Positions 18,389-27,891 of a stretch of 64,000 nucleotides of DNA are shown here, in pieces. Within the stretch, counting starts at the first letter, position 1. Each line of letters starts with the position of its first letter. Made by a program: the position numbers and the translations under genes. Below the pieces are notes generated by a model. It ran no database searches. It was given only the letters and a program-made list of their open reading frames with translations, and was not told where the DNA came from. The stretch covers positions 124,001 through 188,000 of the forward strand of contig NZ_BJDT01000003.1 of assembly GCF_005405285.1 (NCBI RefSeq), given 5' to 3'. This DNA is from Weissella sagaensis. Its GTDB lineage: Bacteria; Bacillota; Bacilli; Lactobacillales; Lactobacillaceae.

Positions 18389-18417
18389 AGAATATCATAG
18401 TTAGCACTATCTTACAA
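18389..18417 (-). promoter_or_regulatory. Promoter of hup
   Basis: On the minus strand a -35 TTGTAA and a -10 TATTCT are separated by 17 bases, 79 bases upstream of the hup start. Confidence 0.55.
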
Positions 18418-18516
18418 GTAAAAAATGTCTTAAAACGTTGATATAATAGGCTTTTTCATATTTTTTTAAACATTTAGCTAAAAATAATCATATTCTGTTG
18501 AATATTAAGGTTATTT

Positions 18517-19827
18517 TTATTTTCGTGCTCTTTTGATTAAGTGAATTGGCGTACCCGTAAAGTCAAATGACTTACGAATTTGGTTCTCTAAGAAACGCTC
18601 ATATGAGAAATGCATCAATTCAGGTTCATTGACAAACACAACAAATGTTGGTGGTTGAATAGCAACTTGTGTGGCATAGTATACACGTAATCGCTTACCA
18701 TTAACAGTTGATGTTGGGTTCAATGCCAAAGCATCCATAATCACATCATTCAATGTTGCTGATTGAATACGCTTTTGATGATTTTCATTCACTTTCTTAA
18801 TTAATTCTGGTAGCTTATTAAGGCGTTGTTTAGTCAATGCTGATACAAAAATAATTGGTGCATATGACAAATATTGGAATTCTTGTCTAATTTGATTTTC
18901 AAAGTCTGCCATCGTGTGATTATCTTTTTCAAGCGTATCCCACTTATTAACGACAATAATAACCGCACGACCGGCTTCGTGTGCATAACCAGCAACGTGC
19001 TTATCTTGATCACGAATTCCTTCTTCGGCATTCAAAACCATTAATACAATGTTTGAATCATCAATGGCACGCATAGCACGCATAACTGAGTACTTTTCAG
19101 TAGATTCGTATACTTTACCACGCTTACGAATACCTGCTGTATCAACCATTACAAACTCATCACCTTCAGCAGAAGTAAAGCGCGTATCGATTGCATCACG
19201 TGTGGTTCCTGATATATCAGAAACAATTACACGCTCTTCTCCTAGCATGGCATTAACCAACGATGACTTACCAACATTTGGACGTCCAATAAATGAAAAA
19301 CGAACAGCATCGTCTTCTTCTTGGGCTTCAACGTCAGGAAAATTATCAACAACTTTATCCAGTAAGTCACCTAAACCAGTTCCATGCGCACCTGAAATAG
19401 GGTACGGATCACCAAAACCTAATGCATAAAACTCATAAATTTCAGAACGTAATTCAATATTATCAACTTTGTTAACTGCTAGAACAACTGGCTTTTTTGA
19501 ACGATACAAAATTTTTGCAACACGTTCATCAGCTTCCGTTAATCCTTCACGTGCTGACACCATAAAAATAATAACATCAGCTTCATCAATTGCAATTTCA
19601 GCTTGTTGTACTATTTGTGACATGAAAGGTTCATCACCCATGTCAATTCCACCTGTATCAATTAATCGAAATTCATGTGTTAACCATTCAGCACGTGTAT
19701 AGATACGATCACGTGTTACACCTGGTGTATCCTCCACAATTGAAATTCGATCACCCGCAATACGGTTAAATATTGTTGACTTACCAACATTTGGACGACC
19801 AACAACCGCCACAACAGGAAATCCCAT
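18517..19827 (-). CDS. der: Ribosome biogenesis GTPase Der
   Basis: Der (EngA) is an essential GTPase with two tandem G domains that assists assembly of the 50S subunit. The 436-residue protein shows both: GRPNVGKST near 10, DTPGVTRD near 33, NKVD near 119, then a second GRPNVGKSS near 182, [19 protein letters not shown] and NKWD, followed by the KH-like C-terminal domain ending [15 protein letters not shown] precedes the start. Confidence 0.97.
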   Translation of the reverse strand: MGFPVVAVVGRPNVGKSTIFNRIAGDRISIVEDTPGVTRDRIYTRAEWLTHEFRLIDTGGIDMGDEPFMSQIVQQAEIAIDEADVIIFMVSAREGLTEADERVAKILYRSKKPVVLAVNKVDNIELRSEIYEFYALGFGDPYPISGAHGTGLGDLLDKVVDNFPDVEAQEEDDAVRFSFIGRPNVGKSSLVNAMLGEERVIVSDISGTTRDAIDTRFTSAEGDEFVMVDTAGIRKRGKVYESTEKYSVMRAMRAIDDSNIVLMVLNAEEGIRDQDKHVAGYAHEAGRAVIIVVNKWDTLEKDNHTMADFENQIRQEFQYLSYAPIIFVSALTKQRLNKLPELIKKVNENHQKRIQSATLNDVIMDALALNPTSTVNGKRLRVYYATQVAIQPPTFVVFVNEPELMHFSYERFLENQIRKSFDFTGTPIHLIKRARK

Positions 19828-19917
19828 ATTAGCCTCTTTTCTAAATTACAAATATTATTGTAATTTGTTTTACTTCATATTTAGTATATCTAATCTTAAC
19901 ATGGATTAATTTGAAAC

Positions 19918-19957
19918 AAAAATTAGAGGCTGAGACAATGTATGTCTCAGCCTCTAA
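19918..19957 (-). terminator. Terminator after rpsA
   Basis: A perfect 15-bp stem (arms at 19923-19937 and 19943-19957) with a 5-base loop, followed on the minus strand by TTTTTG. It ends the rpsA transcript before der. Confidence 0.85.
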
Positions 19958-19979
19958 CTGTTTGAAACTATTTTAATGC

Positions 19980-21197
19980 TTAGTTAAAATCTTTAAAGAT
20001 GTCACCAAAGGCATCACCCAACGTTGCTGAACCTTCTTCTTCTGAAGTTGAGTAGTTAGTTGGAGCTGATTGGCGTGGGCGACGTGCGCGACGAGGACGA
20101 TCATTTTCCTCACGTGCAGGTGCTTCCTCCAATGCCTTAATTGACAATGATAAACGTTGACGTTCTGGATTAACATCCAAAACCTTAACTTGAACCTTAT
20201 CACCAGCTGTCAAAACATCACTAGGGTTAGCGATGTGCTTGTGTGAGATTTGTGAAACGTGAACCAAACCTTCAACACCTGGAAAGACTTCAACGAAAGC
20301 ACCAAAGTCAACGACACGCTTAACAGTTCCTTCTAGAACTGTACCTTCTGGAGCTTGTTGTGCTGCTGCATCCCAAGGACCTGGTTGCGTTGCCTTAATT
20401 GACAATGAAATACGCTCACGTTCTGGATCCAATCCCAAAACCTTAACCTTAACTTCTTCACCAACTGACAAAACGTCTGAAGGTTGTGAAACGCGTTCGT
20501 GTGAGATTTCAGAAACGTGAACCAAACCATCAACACCACCAAGGTCAACGAATGCACCGAAGTTAGTCATACGAGCAACTTTACCTTCAATAACATCCCC
20601 AACTGATAGTTCGTCAAAGACGCGTGCCAAAGCAGCTGAGCGCTCTTCGTTCAACACATCACGACGTGACAAGATCAAACGGCTATCTGCTGCATTGATT
20701 TCAATAATCTTTGCACGGATAGTTTGACCCTTGTATTGGTTCAAATCTTGCACGAAACGGTTCTCAATCATTGAAGCTGGTACGAATCCACGTACACCTT
20801 CAACATCAACAACCAAACCACCTTTAACGGCTTGCGTTACTGGTGCTTCCACAATGTCATCAACACTGTGCTTGCTTGCGATTTCTTCCCAAGCACGACG
20901 AGCTTCTAGTCGACGCTTTGACAATAGGTATGATCCACCTTCCTTGTCAGAACCGATAGTAGAAACTACTACCAAATCCAACACGTCTCCAACCTTGACA
21001 AGGTCATTCACGTCCGCATCGCGGTCAGTTGTCAATTCGCGCAAAGGAATTACACCTTCAACACCGGCACCTTCAATACCTACGATAACTTGACGATTAT
21101 CATCAATTGCCAAGACTTCACCCTTAACTACATCGCCAACTTTAACTTCAGCTACGCTGTCAAGAGCTGCCAATAGCTCGTTGTTCTCTTCGTTCAT
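19980..21197 (-). CDS. rpsA: 30S ribosomal protein S1 homologue
   Basis: A 405-residue protein with four S1 RNA-binding domains (starting near residues 18, 103, 188 and 273), each with the GDVVEG/GAFV pattern; FGAFVDLGGVDGLVHVSEISHERV is the clearest. The C-terminus is a basic/acidic tail (PRRARRPRQS, then acidic). Firmicute S1 proteins are shorter than the six-domain E. coli form; they help mRNA binding at the ribosome. AGGAGG precedes the ATG, and it lies downstream of cmk as in many Firmicutes. Confidence 0.95.
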   Translation of the reverse strand: MNEENNELLAALDSVAEVKVGDVVKGEVLAIDDNRQVIVGIEGAGVEGVIPLRELTTDRDADVNDLVKVGDVLDLVVVSTIGSDKEGGSYLLSKRRLEARRAWEEIASKHSVDDIVEAPVTQAVKGGLVVDVEGVRGFVPASMIENRFVQDLNQYKGQTIRAKIIEINAADSRLILSRRDVLNEERSAALARVFDELSVGDVIEGKVARMTNFGAFVDLGGVDGLVHVSEISHERVSQPSDVLSVGEEVKVKVLGLDPERERISLSIKATQPGPWDAAAQQAPEGTVLEGTVKRVVDFGAFVEVFPGVEGLVHVSQISHKHIANPSDVLTAGDKVQVKVLDVNPERQRLSLSIKALEEAPAREENDRPRRARRPRQSAPTNYSTSEEEGSATLGDAFGDIFKDFN

Positions 21198-21234
21198 TAC
21201 AATATATCCTCCTGGTCACACGACTCTAATAGCA

Positions 21235-21240
21235 TTATAC
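21235..21240 (-). promoter_or_regulatory. -10 element of the rpsA promoter
   Basis: A perfect TATAAT on the minus strand, about 38 bases upstream of rpsA; the -35 region is poor. It gives rpsA its own promoter in addition to any readthrough from cmk. Confidence 0.5.
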
Positions 21241-21302
21241 CTAATATTGCTATATTTTGCTAGTGCTTTTTTACATTTTTTTCAATGTTATGATTCATTT
21301 TA

Positions 21303-21968
21303 TTATTTAGTTGCAATAATGCGTTTCACACTATCAACAACTTCTGCAATCGACAGACCCGTTGTGTCCAATTCAATAGCATCAGTTGCCTTTTTCAAAG
21401 GTGAAATTTCACGGTGTGAATCTAAATAATCCCTTTTTTCAATTGCCGCTTCCAAATCTTCTAAGGTTGTATCCATACCCTTAGCTTGATTTTCTTTAAA
21501 ACGACGGACAGCTCTTTCATGAACAGAAGCAATTAAAAAGATTTTAACTGCTGCATTTGGTAAGACTGTTGTCCCAATATCACGGCCGTCCATAACAACG
21601 CCACCACCAGCTGCAATATCACGCTGTAAATCAGTCATGGCCTGACGAACTGCAGCATAAGCAGATACAACTGAAACATTCGCCGTAACGTCTACTGAAC
21701 GAATTTCTGCTGTTACTTCCTCATCATTTAAAAATACTCGTTGCACTGGATTACCAGGTTTAAACGAAATATTAATATTTGGTAGCACTGCTGCCACTGC
21801 TGCTTCATCTTGTAATACGATGTTTTTTCGCATCGCAGCAAGCGTAACAACACGATACATTGCACCTGTATCTACATATACAAAATTTAAATCGGTTGCT
21901 AAAATTTTAGCAATCGTTGATTTGCCAGCAGATGCTGGTCCATCAATTGCAATCTGAATTGGGTTCAT
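21303..21968 (-). CDS. cmk: Cytidylate kinase
   Basis: Cytidylate kinase phosphorylates CMP and dCMP to the diphosphates. The 221-residue protein has the P-loop GPASAGKST (residues 9-17), YVDTGAMYR near 31, and the [13 protein letters not shown] motif near 126, with the arginine-rich lid RRFKE. Its length is normal. It is upstream of rpsA in the same direction. Confidence 0.97.
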   Translation of the reverse strand: MNPIQIAIDGPASAGKSTIAKILATDLNFVYVDTGAMYRVVTLAAMRKNIVLQDEAAVAAVLPNINISFKPGNPVQRVFLNDEEVTAEIRSVDVTANVSVVSAYAAVRQAMTDLQRDIAAGGGVVMDGRDIGTTVLPNAAVKIFLIASVHERAVRRFKENQAKGMDTTLEDLEAAIEKRDYLDSHREISPLKKATDAIELDTTGLSIAEVVDSVKRIIATK

Positions 21969-22041
21969 GCTTTACATCCTCATTCAATCTATTATTCATA
22001 CTATTTTACGCTTAATTACTAAGAAACACTAGGGGGTATAT

Positions 22042-22070
22042 AAAAAAACGTCTAACAAATGTCAGACGTT
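22042..22070 (-). terminator. Terminator after the LysM protein gene
   Basis: Arms AACGTCT and AGACGTT, extended inwards by ACA/TGT across one mismatch, with the minus strand continuing into a run of T. Confidence 0.75.
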
Positions 22071-22077
22071 CACAAAC

Positions 22078-22710
22078 TTATTTTACTTTTAGCCCCTTAC
22101 CATAAAAAGTGGCATAGTTACTTGCATTCAAGCCAGGGTTCATGGCATATAATTCTTCAGGCGTTGTCCCATTAGCCACTGCAAAACTGTACAAGGTTCC
22201 CGAATCAAACGGTACTGTCTTGGCTTCTTCTTCAGAAGATGCCGCCGCCTCTGATGATGCAGCTGCCTCAGATGAAGCCGCTGCTTCAGAAGATGCTGCC
22301 TCAGATGAAGCTTGCGCTGCTGCTTTTTCTGATGATTCTTTTGCTGCCGCTGCTTTCTTTTCAGCAGCCTTTTCTGATTTAGATGCTGCCACTGATGATT
22401 TAGATGCTGCCACTTTAGCTTTTGATTCTGATTTTGCCGTATCAGTTACTTTTTTGGTTGATGTTGTTGTTTTCTTAGATGATGCAACCGGTAATTCAGT
22501 ATTTGTAGTAGCATCGGCAGGCTTGTTTAATTCCTGTAAATATTTATAAACAGGCACAAAAGACAAAACAATCACAATCAGTACCAAAATTCCGACAACC
22601 ATGCTAACACGTTGCGACTTACGTCGATTTTGTGTTCTTGAATACTGCTTAGTCGTTTCATCTTTGAAAGATGCCTCCCATGGCTGTTCTTCATTCTTCT
22701 TTTCGGTCAT
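22078..22710 (-). CDS. Membrane-anchored LysM-domain protein (YpbE-like)
   Basis: A 210-residue type II membrane protein: cytoplasmic basic N-terminus (NRRKSQR), one transmembrane helix at about 38-55, a low-complexity Ala/Ser/Lys/Glu spacer of about 95 residues, and a C-terminal LysM-like module (about 165-210, SFAVANGTTPEELYAMNPGL). LysM binds peptidoglycan sugars, so the protein should be tied to the wall. Its position after ypbB and recQ matches Bacillus ypbE. The promoter carries a perfect inverted repeat (see 22761-22789). Confidence 0.85.
   Translation of the reverse strand: MTEKKNEEQPWEASFKDETTKQYSRTQNRRKSQRVSMVVGILVLIVIVLSFVPVYKYLQELNKPADATTNTELPVASSKKTTTSTKKVTDTAKSESKAKVAASKSSVAASKSEKAAEKKAAAAKESSEKAAAQASSEAASSEAAASSEAAASSEAAASSEEEAKTVPFDSGTLYSFAVANGTTPEELYAMNPGLNASNYATFYGKGLKVK
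22229..22312 (-). repeat. Ala/Ser-rich tandem repeat in the LysM protein spacer
   Basis: The unit SSEAA/ASSEAA is repeated about five times in the spacer, encoded by short imperfect repeats of codons for Ala, Ser and Glu. Such tracts can change length by slippage and set the distance between membrane and LysM module. Confidence 0.7.
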
Positions 22711-22750
22711 GATTAGTGACTCTCCTTACTTTACCTTTATTTTTCACTAT

Positions 22751-22789
22751 ATTATACCATACACTAACATTCTAAAAAACAGTTAGTGT
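22751..22789 (-). promoter_or_regulatory. LysM gene promoter with 8-bp inverted repeat
   Basis: A -10 TATAAT (minus strand, 22751-22756) is preceded by perfect arms ACACTAAC (22761-22768) and GTTAGTGT (22782-22789) separated by 13 bases. The repeat covers the place of the -35 box and has no U tract in the right position for a recQ terminator, so an operator is one reading. Confidence 0.4.
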
Positions 22790-22801
22790 CACACCAAATC
22801 T

Positions 22802-24244
22802 TTACTGTAAATTAAATAGTTTTTTCAACTGTTGCGACCACTCTGACACCTTTGTTATATGGCCATTTATTTCTTGACGTGCTAAATTTAGTTGTTCTGG
22901 CTGCCACGCTGTCACACCCACACTTTCTGTATCTTGTGACAAGTGCTTCGTATCATTGCCAAAATATTGACTAATACTATTACGTAACTGTGTTTTTGCT
23001 TGCGCATAATCTATCATATGCTGCAATTTATTTTGTCGCAGTTTTTTGCGATTGGCGAATAATTCAACAATACTAGTCGTCGACAAACCTTGGTGACGAT
23101 ATTCTGTCAGTAATTTAATCTGTTCTTCTGTTATTTGCGTTTTTTCATCCCGATCCAAGTAAGCTTTGACGGTAGATTCACTCGGGATTGACTGGTCAAT
23201 CAAGTTAAATTGGATCGATTCATCACCTACAACATATAATAAAATGGCCACAGATTGTTTACCATCACGACCAGCACGGCCAATTTCTTGCAAATAATTC
23301 GCTAAATCATTGCTCAAATGATAATGAATAACAAAACGAACATCTTCTTTATCAATTCCCATACCAAATGCTGACGTAGCTGTAATAACATCAATATCCC
23401 CTTGCATGAATTGTTGTTGCACACGATAACGGGAAATTGCGTCCATTCCAGCATGGTAAGCCACCACATTTAAGCCAGTCTCATCTGACAACCATTCCGC
23501 CATACTTGTTGCTAATTTTCTAGATGTAAAATAAACAATTCCTGGTCCTTGGGTTGTTTGAACCAAAGTTTTTAACCGTTGCTTTTTTATTGCTTCGTTA
23601 GCTAATTGTTCATTGTGTAAAAAAATATTAGGTCGATCAACTGGTTGTTGATAGATAAACCAATTTTTGGCTGTTGGATTAAAACTGGCTACGATTTCTT
23701 GCATCATATTGGGCGTCGCAGTTGCCGTTAATAACAATAATTGCGGTTCATTTAATTGTATATGAATTTGTGGTAACGCTAGATAATCAGGCCGAAAATC
23801 TTGGCCCCAGGTCACCATTGTATGCGCCTCATCAATTACCATTAAATTAATCATGGTCCGTTGTAAAGCTATTTTCACAGCCTCTTGATTCAGTGTTTCT
23901 GGTGAAACAAAGATAAAATGGTAGCGTGCTAAATTGTTTAAAATAGACTGTTTCTCTTGAAATGTTAAATTAGAATTTAGCGCTACAACTTGCTTCTCCC
24001 CTAAATAATTTAAACGAGCAACTTGATCTTGCATTAGCGATAATAAAGGGGTCACAATCACAACTAATCCTGGACGTAGTGCACCCATCATTTGATAAAT
24101 TAACGTTTTACCACCACCTGTTGGTAAAACTGCCAACGTTGATTGTTGTGCCATCAAAGCCGTTAAAATTTCTTCTTGACCAGTTTTAAAATTTTCAAAG
24201 CCAAACTGTTTTTGTAAAACTTGTTTTAAATTAATTTGTGTCAT
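22802..24244 (-). CDS. recQ: RecQ-family ATP-dependent DNA helicase (RecS-like)
   Basis: A superfamily 2 3'-5' DNA helicase. The 480 residues include Walker A PTGGGKT near 41, the DEAH box VIDEAHTMVTWGQDFRP near 138, motif III LTATATP, motif V ATSAFGMGIDKEDVRFVIHY and motif VI QEIGRAGRDG near 315. It lacks the long C-terminal HRDC part of E. coli RecQ, as does Bacillus RecS. It lies 6 bases after ypbB, a conserved pair, and probably forms an operon with ypbB and the LysM gene. Confidence 0.94.
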   Translation of the reverse strand: MTQINLKQVLQKQFGFENFKTGQEEILTALMAQQSTLAVLPTGGGKTLIYQMMGALRPGLVVIVTPLLSLMQDQVARLNYLGEKQVVALNSNLTFQEKQSILNNLARYHFIFVSPETLNQEAVKIALQRTMINLMVIDEAHTMVTWGQDFRPDYLALPQIHIQLNEPQLLLLTATATPNMMQEIVASFNPTAKNWFIYQQPVDRPNIFLHNEQLANEAIKKQRLKTLVQTTQGPGIVYFTSRKLATSMAEWLSDETGLNVVAYHAGMDAISRYRVQQQFMQGDIDVITATSAFGMGIDKEDVRFVIHYHLSNDLANYLQEIGRAGRDGKQSVAILLYVVGDESIQFNLIDQSIPSESTVKAYLDRDEKTQITEEQIKLLTEYRHQGLSTTSIVELFANRKKLRQNKLQHMIDYAQAKTQLRNSISQYFGNDTKHLSQDTESVGVTAWQPEQLNLARQEINGHITKVSEWSQQLKKLFNLQ

Positions 24245-24250
24245 GCCCGC

Positions 24251-25318
24251 TCACCTCTTTTTTGTCAAATAAATTTCATAAAGGCGAAACAAAAAGAATT
24301 CTAACGGATCATCCGAAGTACGAACATCAGTAAATCGCCATTCATCAATACTGCCATCCAAATGATTCTGTAAATATGCAACAACATCCCTCGTTAAGAA
24401 TAAATCATACGGGAAATTCTGTTTGGGCAAACGAATTGCTGCTGTCAATAAATGTTCCCGCACAGTGCCAATCTTTAAGTGCCGTTGTTGACTAATAGTA
24501 GTCATTGAAACTCCTTGGCACACTTGTTGTACAGTCGTTTGAATGCCAGGCGACAAAAACGTTTGGCATTGTGTTAGCTGCCATAATGTCACTAATGCTT
24601 GTTTATTATCTTGTTTTTGACTTAAAAACTGTTGCCAGTAAGCAAATAAATCAAGTTCCCATAAATAAAAATCTATGGCTGTCCACACTGTTGGTAAACC
24701 AAGTTGTTCTAAATTAAGTCCTGGCGTTTGATGACCAACCCATGTTGCAGCTAATTGGTTTGCTGTTATCGGGGGTAACTGTTTTAAAAATTCAGTTATA
24801 CCAGTCACCCATTCGCTGATAATATCGTTTTGATATACTTTTCGATACCAACGTTTGACTAAATTTTTTGTCTGTAAATCAACTTGCAATGGATAGTAGC
24901 GTTTATTTTGATAAGCACTTTCTGAAATGACTTGATTAGCTAGCCAAAAAGCTTGTTGAAAATCACGCACATTTGATAATGGTTGTGTTGCAATTATCAT
25001 ATACTGTATTTGATAATGTTTTGCTTGGTACGCTTGTTTAGCAGCCTGCCCTTTGTCTGTTAATAAAAATTGATTTGTATCTGTACCTATTTCAATTAAA
25101 AGTGCCTGTTCTACAAATTGTGCAATTTGTTGATCAAAAATATGCTGATCTAAATGTGGAAACAACCCCACGTACGTTAATAAATTGTAACGCAATCCCC
25201 AATACTCGGTTGATACCGTTAAACGACGCTTTAACAAGCCAAAAATAACACGTTTTCGACGCGCTTGTACAGATGAAAAAAGTGTTATTAAAAATTCATT
25301 TACCACCCGTTGATCCAC
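24251..25318 (-). CDS. YpbB-like helix-turn-helix protein
   Basis: A 355-residue soluble protein matching YpbB in its place directly before recQ and in its C-terminal helix-turn-helix (about 268-295, CQGVSMTTISQQRHLKIGTVREHLL). YpbB proteins resemble the C-terminal regions that RecQ enzymes carry in other bacteria, so it may work with the adjacent helicase (inference). The first usable start is GTG at 25318; a second in-frame GTG at 25306 has a better-spaced AAGGTGG ribosome site, so the N-terminus is uncertain by four residues. Confidence 0.82.
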   Translation of the reverse strand: MDQRVVNEFLITLFSSVQARRKRVIFGLLKRRLTVSTEYWGLRYNLLTYVGLFPHLDQHIFDQQIAQFVEQALLIEIGTDTNQFLLTDKGQAAKQAYQAKHYQIQYMIIATQPLSNVRDFQQAFWLANQVISESAYQNKRYYPLQVDLQTKNLVKRWYRKVYQNDIISEWVTGITEFLKQLPPITANQLAATWVGHQTPGLNLEQLGLPTVWTAIDFYLWELDLFAYWQQFLSQKQDNKQALVTLWQLTQCQTFLSPGIQTTVQQVCQGVSMTTISQQRHLKIGTVREHLLTAAIRLPKQNFPYDLFLTRDVVAYLQNHLDGSIDEWRFTDVRTSDDPLEFFLFRLYEIYLTKKR

Positions 25319-25509
25319 CTTCCATGATGATCATCAATCTATTTTAATGTTTTAAAAATATTTATATCTTAAATTCTACATCTAAAATCAAAAAATCGAA
25401 AAAACAATTCCCTAAAAATGTTTTCTCACTATCATATTATGCTATAACATAGCACCAAGCATATCACATTGTCTTCATGAAAATAATTATTTATATTAGC
25501 ATTTTTAAA

Positions 25510-25555
25510 CAAATAAAAAGGATTATTAATCTAACCGTTTTAATACGGTAGGATT
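25510..25555 (-). terminator. Terminator after ribU
   Basis: A 13-bp imperfect stem (outer TTAATC/GATTAA, inner ACCGT/ACGGT) followed on the minus strand by TAATAATCC and TTTTTATTT. The rest of the 295-base gap (25319-25613) holds a small AAGGTA/TACCTT hairpin near 25578 and AT-rich DNA without a gene that I can support. Confidence 0.55.
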
Positions 25556-25613
25556 AACAACCCTAAGCATATGTACAAGGTAGCTTTACCTTATGCCATA
25601 TTGTTTACATTAA

Positions 25614-26192
25614 TTAATTTAACTGTGAATGCATACGTGCCAAAACATGGCGAATTGAGAAAAAGACTAATGCAGATACAGTACTCAAGATAAGTCCCTC
25701 AATCAAATTAAATGGTACAACCATCCAAAGTAGGTATTGCCCCATACCAATCGTTGCCTTAATATCAAAATTTGCAAATACGGCATAAAGCGGTACGGCA
25801 TAAATATAGTTTAGAATAACCATACTAATGGTTAAACCAATTGTTCCTAATAGACCACCCATTGCAAAGCTGCCTTTCGTTACCTGCTTTTTATTCATTA
25901 CAACAACAATAATCGTAATAAGCATCGCCATACCAACGATATTCATTGGTATTCCAATTAAATCACCTGGTCCCTCATTATTAAGCAATAATTTTAAAAC
26001 TGATCGTAAAATCAAAATTAAATATCCTTGCTTTAAGCCTAATAACAATGCCCCTAGTAACACTGGCACAATTGAAAAATCAATTTTTAAAAAACTTGCG
26101 CCAGGTAAAATTGGAAATTGTGGAAAAATCATTAATACAAATGAAATAGCAGACAGTAATGCCACAATTGTTAAACGACGTGTCTTATTCAT
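25614..26192 (-). CDS. ribU: Riboflavin ECF transporter S component RibU
   Basis: RibU is the substrate-binding membrane subunit that captures riboflavin for the ECF transporter. The 192-residue protein has about six helices and a typical start, MNKTRRLTIVALLSAISFVL, with the PILPGASFLKIDFSIVP loop. The substrate call is strongly supported by an FMN riboswitch directly upstream. I use ATG 26192, after the riboswitch terminator and the GGAGG ribosome site; longer versions of this frame run backwards through the riboswitch and are not coding. Confidence 0.95.
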   Translation of the reverse strand: MNKTRRLTIVALLSAISFVLMIFPQFPILPGASFLKIDFSIVPVLLGALLLGLKQGYLILILRSVLKLLLNNEGPGDLIGIPMNIVGMAMLITIIVVVMNKKQVTKGSFAMGGLLGTIGLTISMVILNYIYAVPLYAVFANFDIKATIGMGQYLLWMVVPFNLIEGLILSTVSALVFFSIRHVLARMHSQLN

Positions 26193-26217
26193 AACTCCTA
26201 AAATCCTCCAACACTGA

Positions 26218-26271
26218 TAATAAAAAGCCGGTTCTATCCATGCCAGGGCGACACAAATAAAACCGACTTTA
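26218..26271 (-). terminator. Riboswitch-controlled terminator of ribU
   Basis: AAAGTCGGTTTTAT pairs with ATAGAACCGGCTTT and is followed by TTTTTATT on the minus strand, just downstream of the FMN aptamer and upstream of the ribU ribosome site. Flavin binding is expected to favour this terminator. Confidence 0.75.
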
Positions 26272-26280
26272 TCAGTCAAT

Positions 26281-26430
26281 TCATTAGTTTCTTCTGCATA
26301 CCAGACTTTACTGTCGGTTATGGATTTGCACCATATCAACCACATAACGTGGGTCGCGGACTTTTTGTTATAAAACAAAATCACCGCCGGTCGGGAATTA
26401 CACCCTGCCCTGAAGATATTAAGTTAATGA
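26281..26430 (-). ncRNA. FMN riboswitch (RFN element)
   Basis: The minus strand carries the conserved 5' segment TCTTCAGGGCAGGG, then AATTCCCGACCGGCGG, and the 3' segment TATGCAGAAGAAAC. Closing stem P1 is formed by TCATTA and TAATGA at the two ends. This is the standard FMN aptamer, here controlling ribU by transcription termination (terminator at 26218-26271). Confidence 0.96.
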
Positions 26431-26482
26431 TATTATTATAGAATTTCAATAATATAAAGTCAATAGCTGCTTAACCTTTATT

Positions 26483-27250
26483 TTACCAACGACCGGCTGA
26501 CTTACGGAACTGACGTCCTGATTGCAAAAGTTGTACCTCTTCGTGTGTTAATGGTCGGTATTCACCCGGTGTCAAGCCAGACAAATCTAACATACCATAA
26601 CGTTCACGTGTTAATTTGATTACCTCATGGCCAACTGTACGCATCATTTCCTTAACTTGGTGATAACGACCTTCATGAATCGTTAGCCGCACAATTGATG
26701 TATGCTTTTTCTTATCTGTTGATAAAATTTCTGCTCGAGCTGGTGCTGCTTTAAAAATATGATGGCGACCATTTTGAACCGTCTTTACCGTAACACCATG
26801 ACGTAATTGTTCTAATTGTTCATTAGTGGGAATACCTTTAACCTTCGCCACATAAACTTTGTCAATTCGATACTTAGGGTGCATTAACTTATTAGCTAGT
26901 TCACCATCATTTGTTAGTAATAACGCACCAGTCGTATCATAATCCAAACGTCCAACAGGATAAACCCGCTCTGGCTCATCCAGAATATCCATAACAGTTT
27001 GACGACCTTTATCATCAGAATTAGTTGTCACAACGCCACGTGGCTTATCTAGCAAAAAGTATACTAATTTCTCTTTAGAATCAATTGGTGTCCCATTAAC
27101 TTCAATTTGATCACTAGCTTCAACCTTTGTTCCCAATTCGGTTACGAGTTTGCCATTTACAGTCACTTGACCATCAGTAATCAACTTTTCTGATGCTCGA
27201 CGTGATGCTACCCCTGCTTGGGCCATTACTTTTTGTAATCGTTCTGCCAT
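26483..27250 (-). CDS. rluB: Ribosomal large-subunit pseudouridine synthase B
   Basis: A 255-residue RsuA/RluB-family pseudouridine synthase that modifies 23S rRNA. The S4 RNA-binding domain covers about residues 1-60 (RLQKVMAQAGVASRRASEKLI), and the catalytic motif GRLDYDTTGALLLTNDGEL with its aspartate is near 100-118. Its last gene position in the scpA-scpB-rluB cluster is standard. It overlaps the scpB stop by 1 base. Confidence 0.95.
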   Translation of the reverse strand: MAERLQKVMAQAGVASRRASEKLITDGQVTVNGKLVTELGTKVEASDQIEVNGTPIDSKEKLVYFLLDKPRGVVTTNSDDKGRQTVMDILDEPERVYPVGRLDYDTTGALLLTNDGELANKLMHPKYRIDKVYVAKVKGIPTNEQLEQLRHGVTVKTVQNGRHHIFKAAPARAEILSTDKKKHTSIVRLTIHEGRYHQVKEMMRTVGHEVIKLTRERYGMLDLSGLTPGEYRPLTHEEVQLLQSGRQFRKSAGRW

Positions 27251-27891
27251 TATTTTTCCTCGTTATTTTCTGATTCTTTAGTTAAGTCTGCAATTGTCAC
27301 ATCAAATAAAGATTGTTTATTTTCAGTTGGTATCAATGGCACAACAACATCTTGCTGATTTTTTAAGTTTTCGAGTGCTTGCGCTGTCACTAATGGTGGT
27401 AACTGGTCAATGTTCGTTAGTCCAAAATAATTTAAAAAGTAAGCTGTTGTACCATATAAAATAGGACGACCAGGTTCATTGGCACGACCTTTACTTGTAA
27501 CCAAATCACGTAACAATAACTTTTGAATCGTTGATTGCGACTGCACACCACGAATTTCATCAACTTCAATTCTAGTTACTGGTTGTTTGTACGCAATAAT
27601 AGCCAAAACTTCCAACGATGCCTGTGATAGCGCTGTTGTTAACGGTGCTGTTAAGTACTGATGAATCGTTTTAGATAAAGACGATTTCGTGACTAATTGA
27701 TAATGATCATCCGTAACTAAAATTTCAAAAGCACTGCTCTTATCTTCAGCATATTTAATTGCCAATTCATCTAACAAACCTGAGACTGCTGGCTTTAAAA
27801 AATTAGTTGCAGCTGATAATTCAGCCAAAGTAACGCCCTCATCTCCTGCAACAAATAATAATCCTTCTATTTGCTGTAAGCTATTTTGCAT
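27250..27891 (-). CDS. scpB: Segregation and condensation protein B
   Basis: ScpB is the winged-helix dimer of the SMC-ScpA-ScpB condensin that compacts and separates chromosomes. The 213-residue protein has two winged-helix domains ([18 protein letters not shown] near the start; [24 protein letters not shown] near 90). ATG 27891 is supported by GGAGGAGG upstream, and the coding frame overlaps scpA by 11 bases. The longer frame upstream of it lies inside scpA and is not used. Confidence 0.95.
   Translation of the reverse strand: MQNSLQQIEGLLFVAGDEGVTLAELSAATNFLKPAVSGLLDELAIKYAEDKSSAFEILVTDDHYQLVTKSSLSKTIHQYLTAPLTTALSQASLEVLAIIAYKQPVTRIEVDEIRGVQSQSTIQKLLLRDLVTSKGRANEPGRPILYGTTAYFLNYFGLTNIDQLPPLVTAQALENLKNQQDVVVPLIPTENKQSLFDVTIADLTKESENNEEK

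Noticed and set aside
18480..18521. AT-rich hairpin at the end of der
   Set aside because: The stem is weak and overlaps the der stop; not secure as a terminator.
22142..22549. 135-codon ORF on the plus strand opposite the LysM gene
   Set aside because: It is the shadow of the Ala/Ser repeat of the LysM protein; it has no ribosome site and no plausible protein features.
26192..26384. Longer N-terminal extension of the ribU frame
   Set aside because: It lies inside the FMN riboswitch and has no ribosome site.
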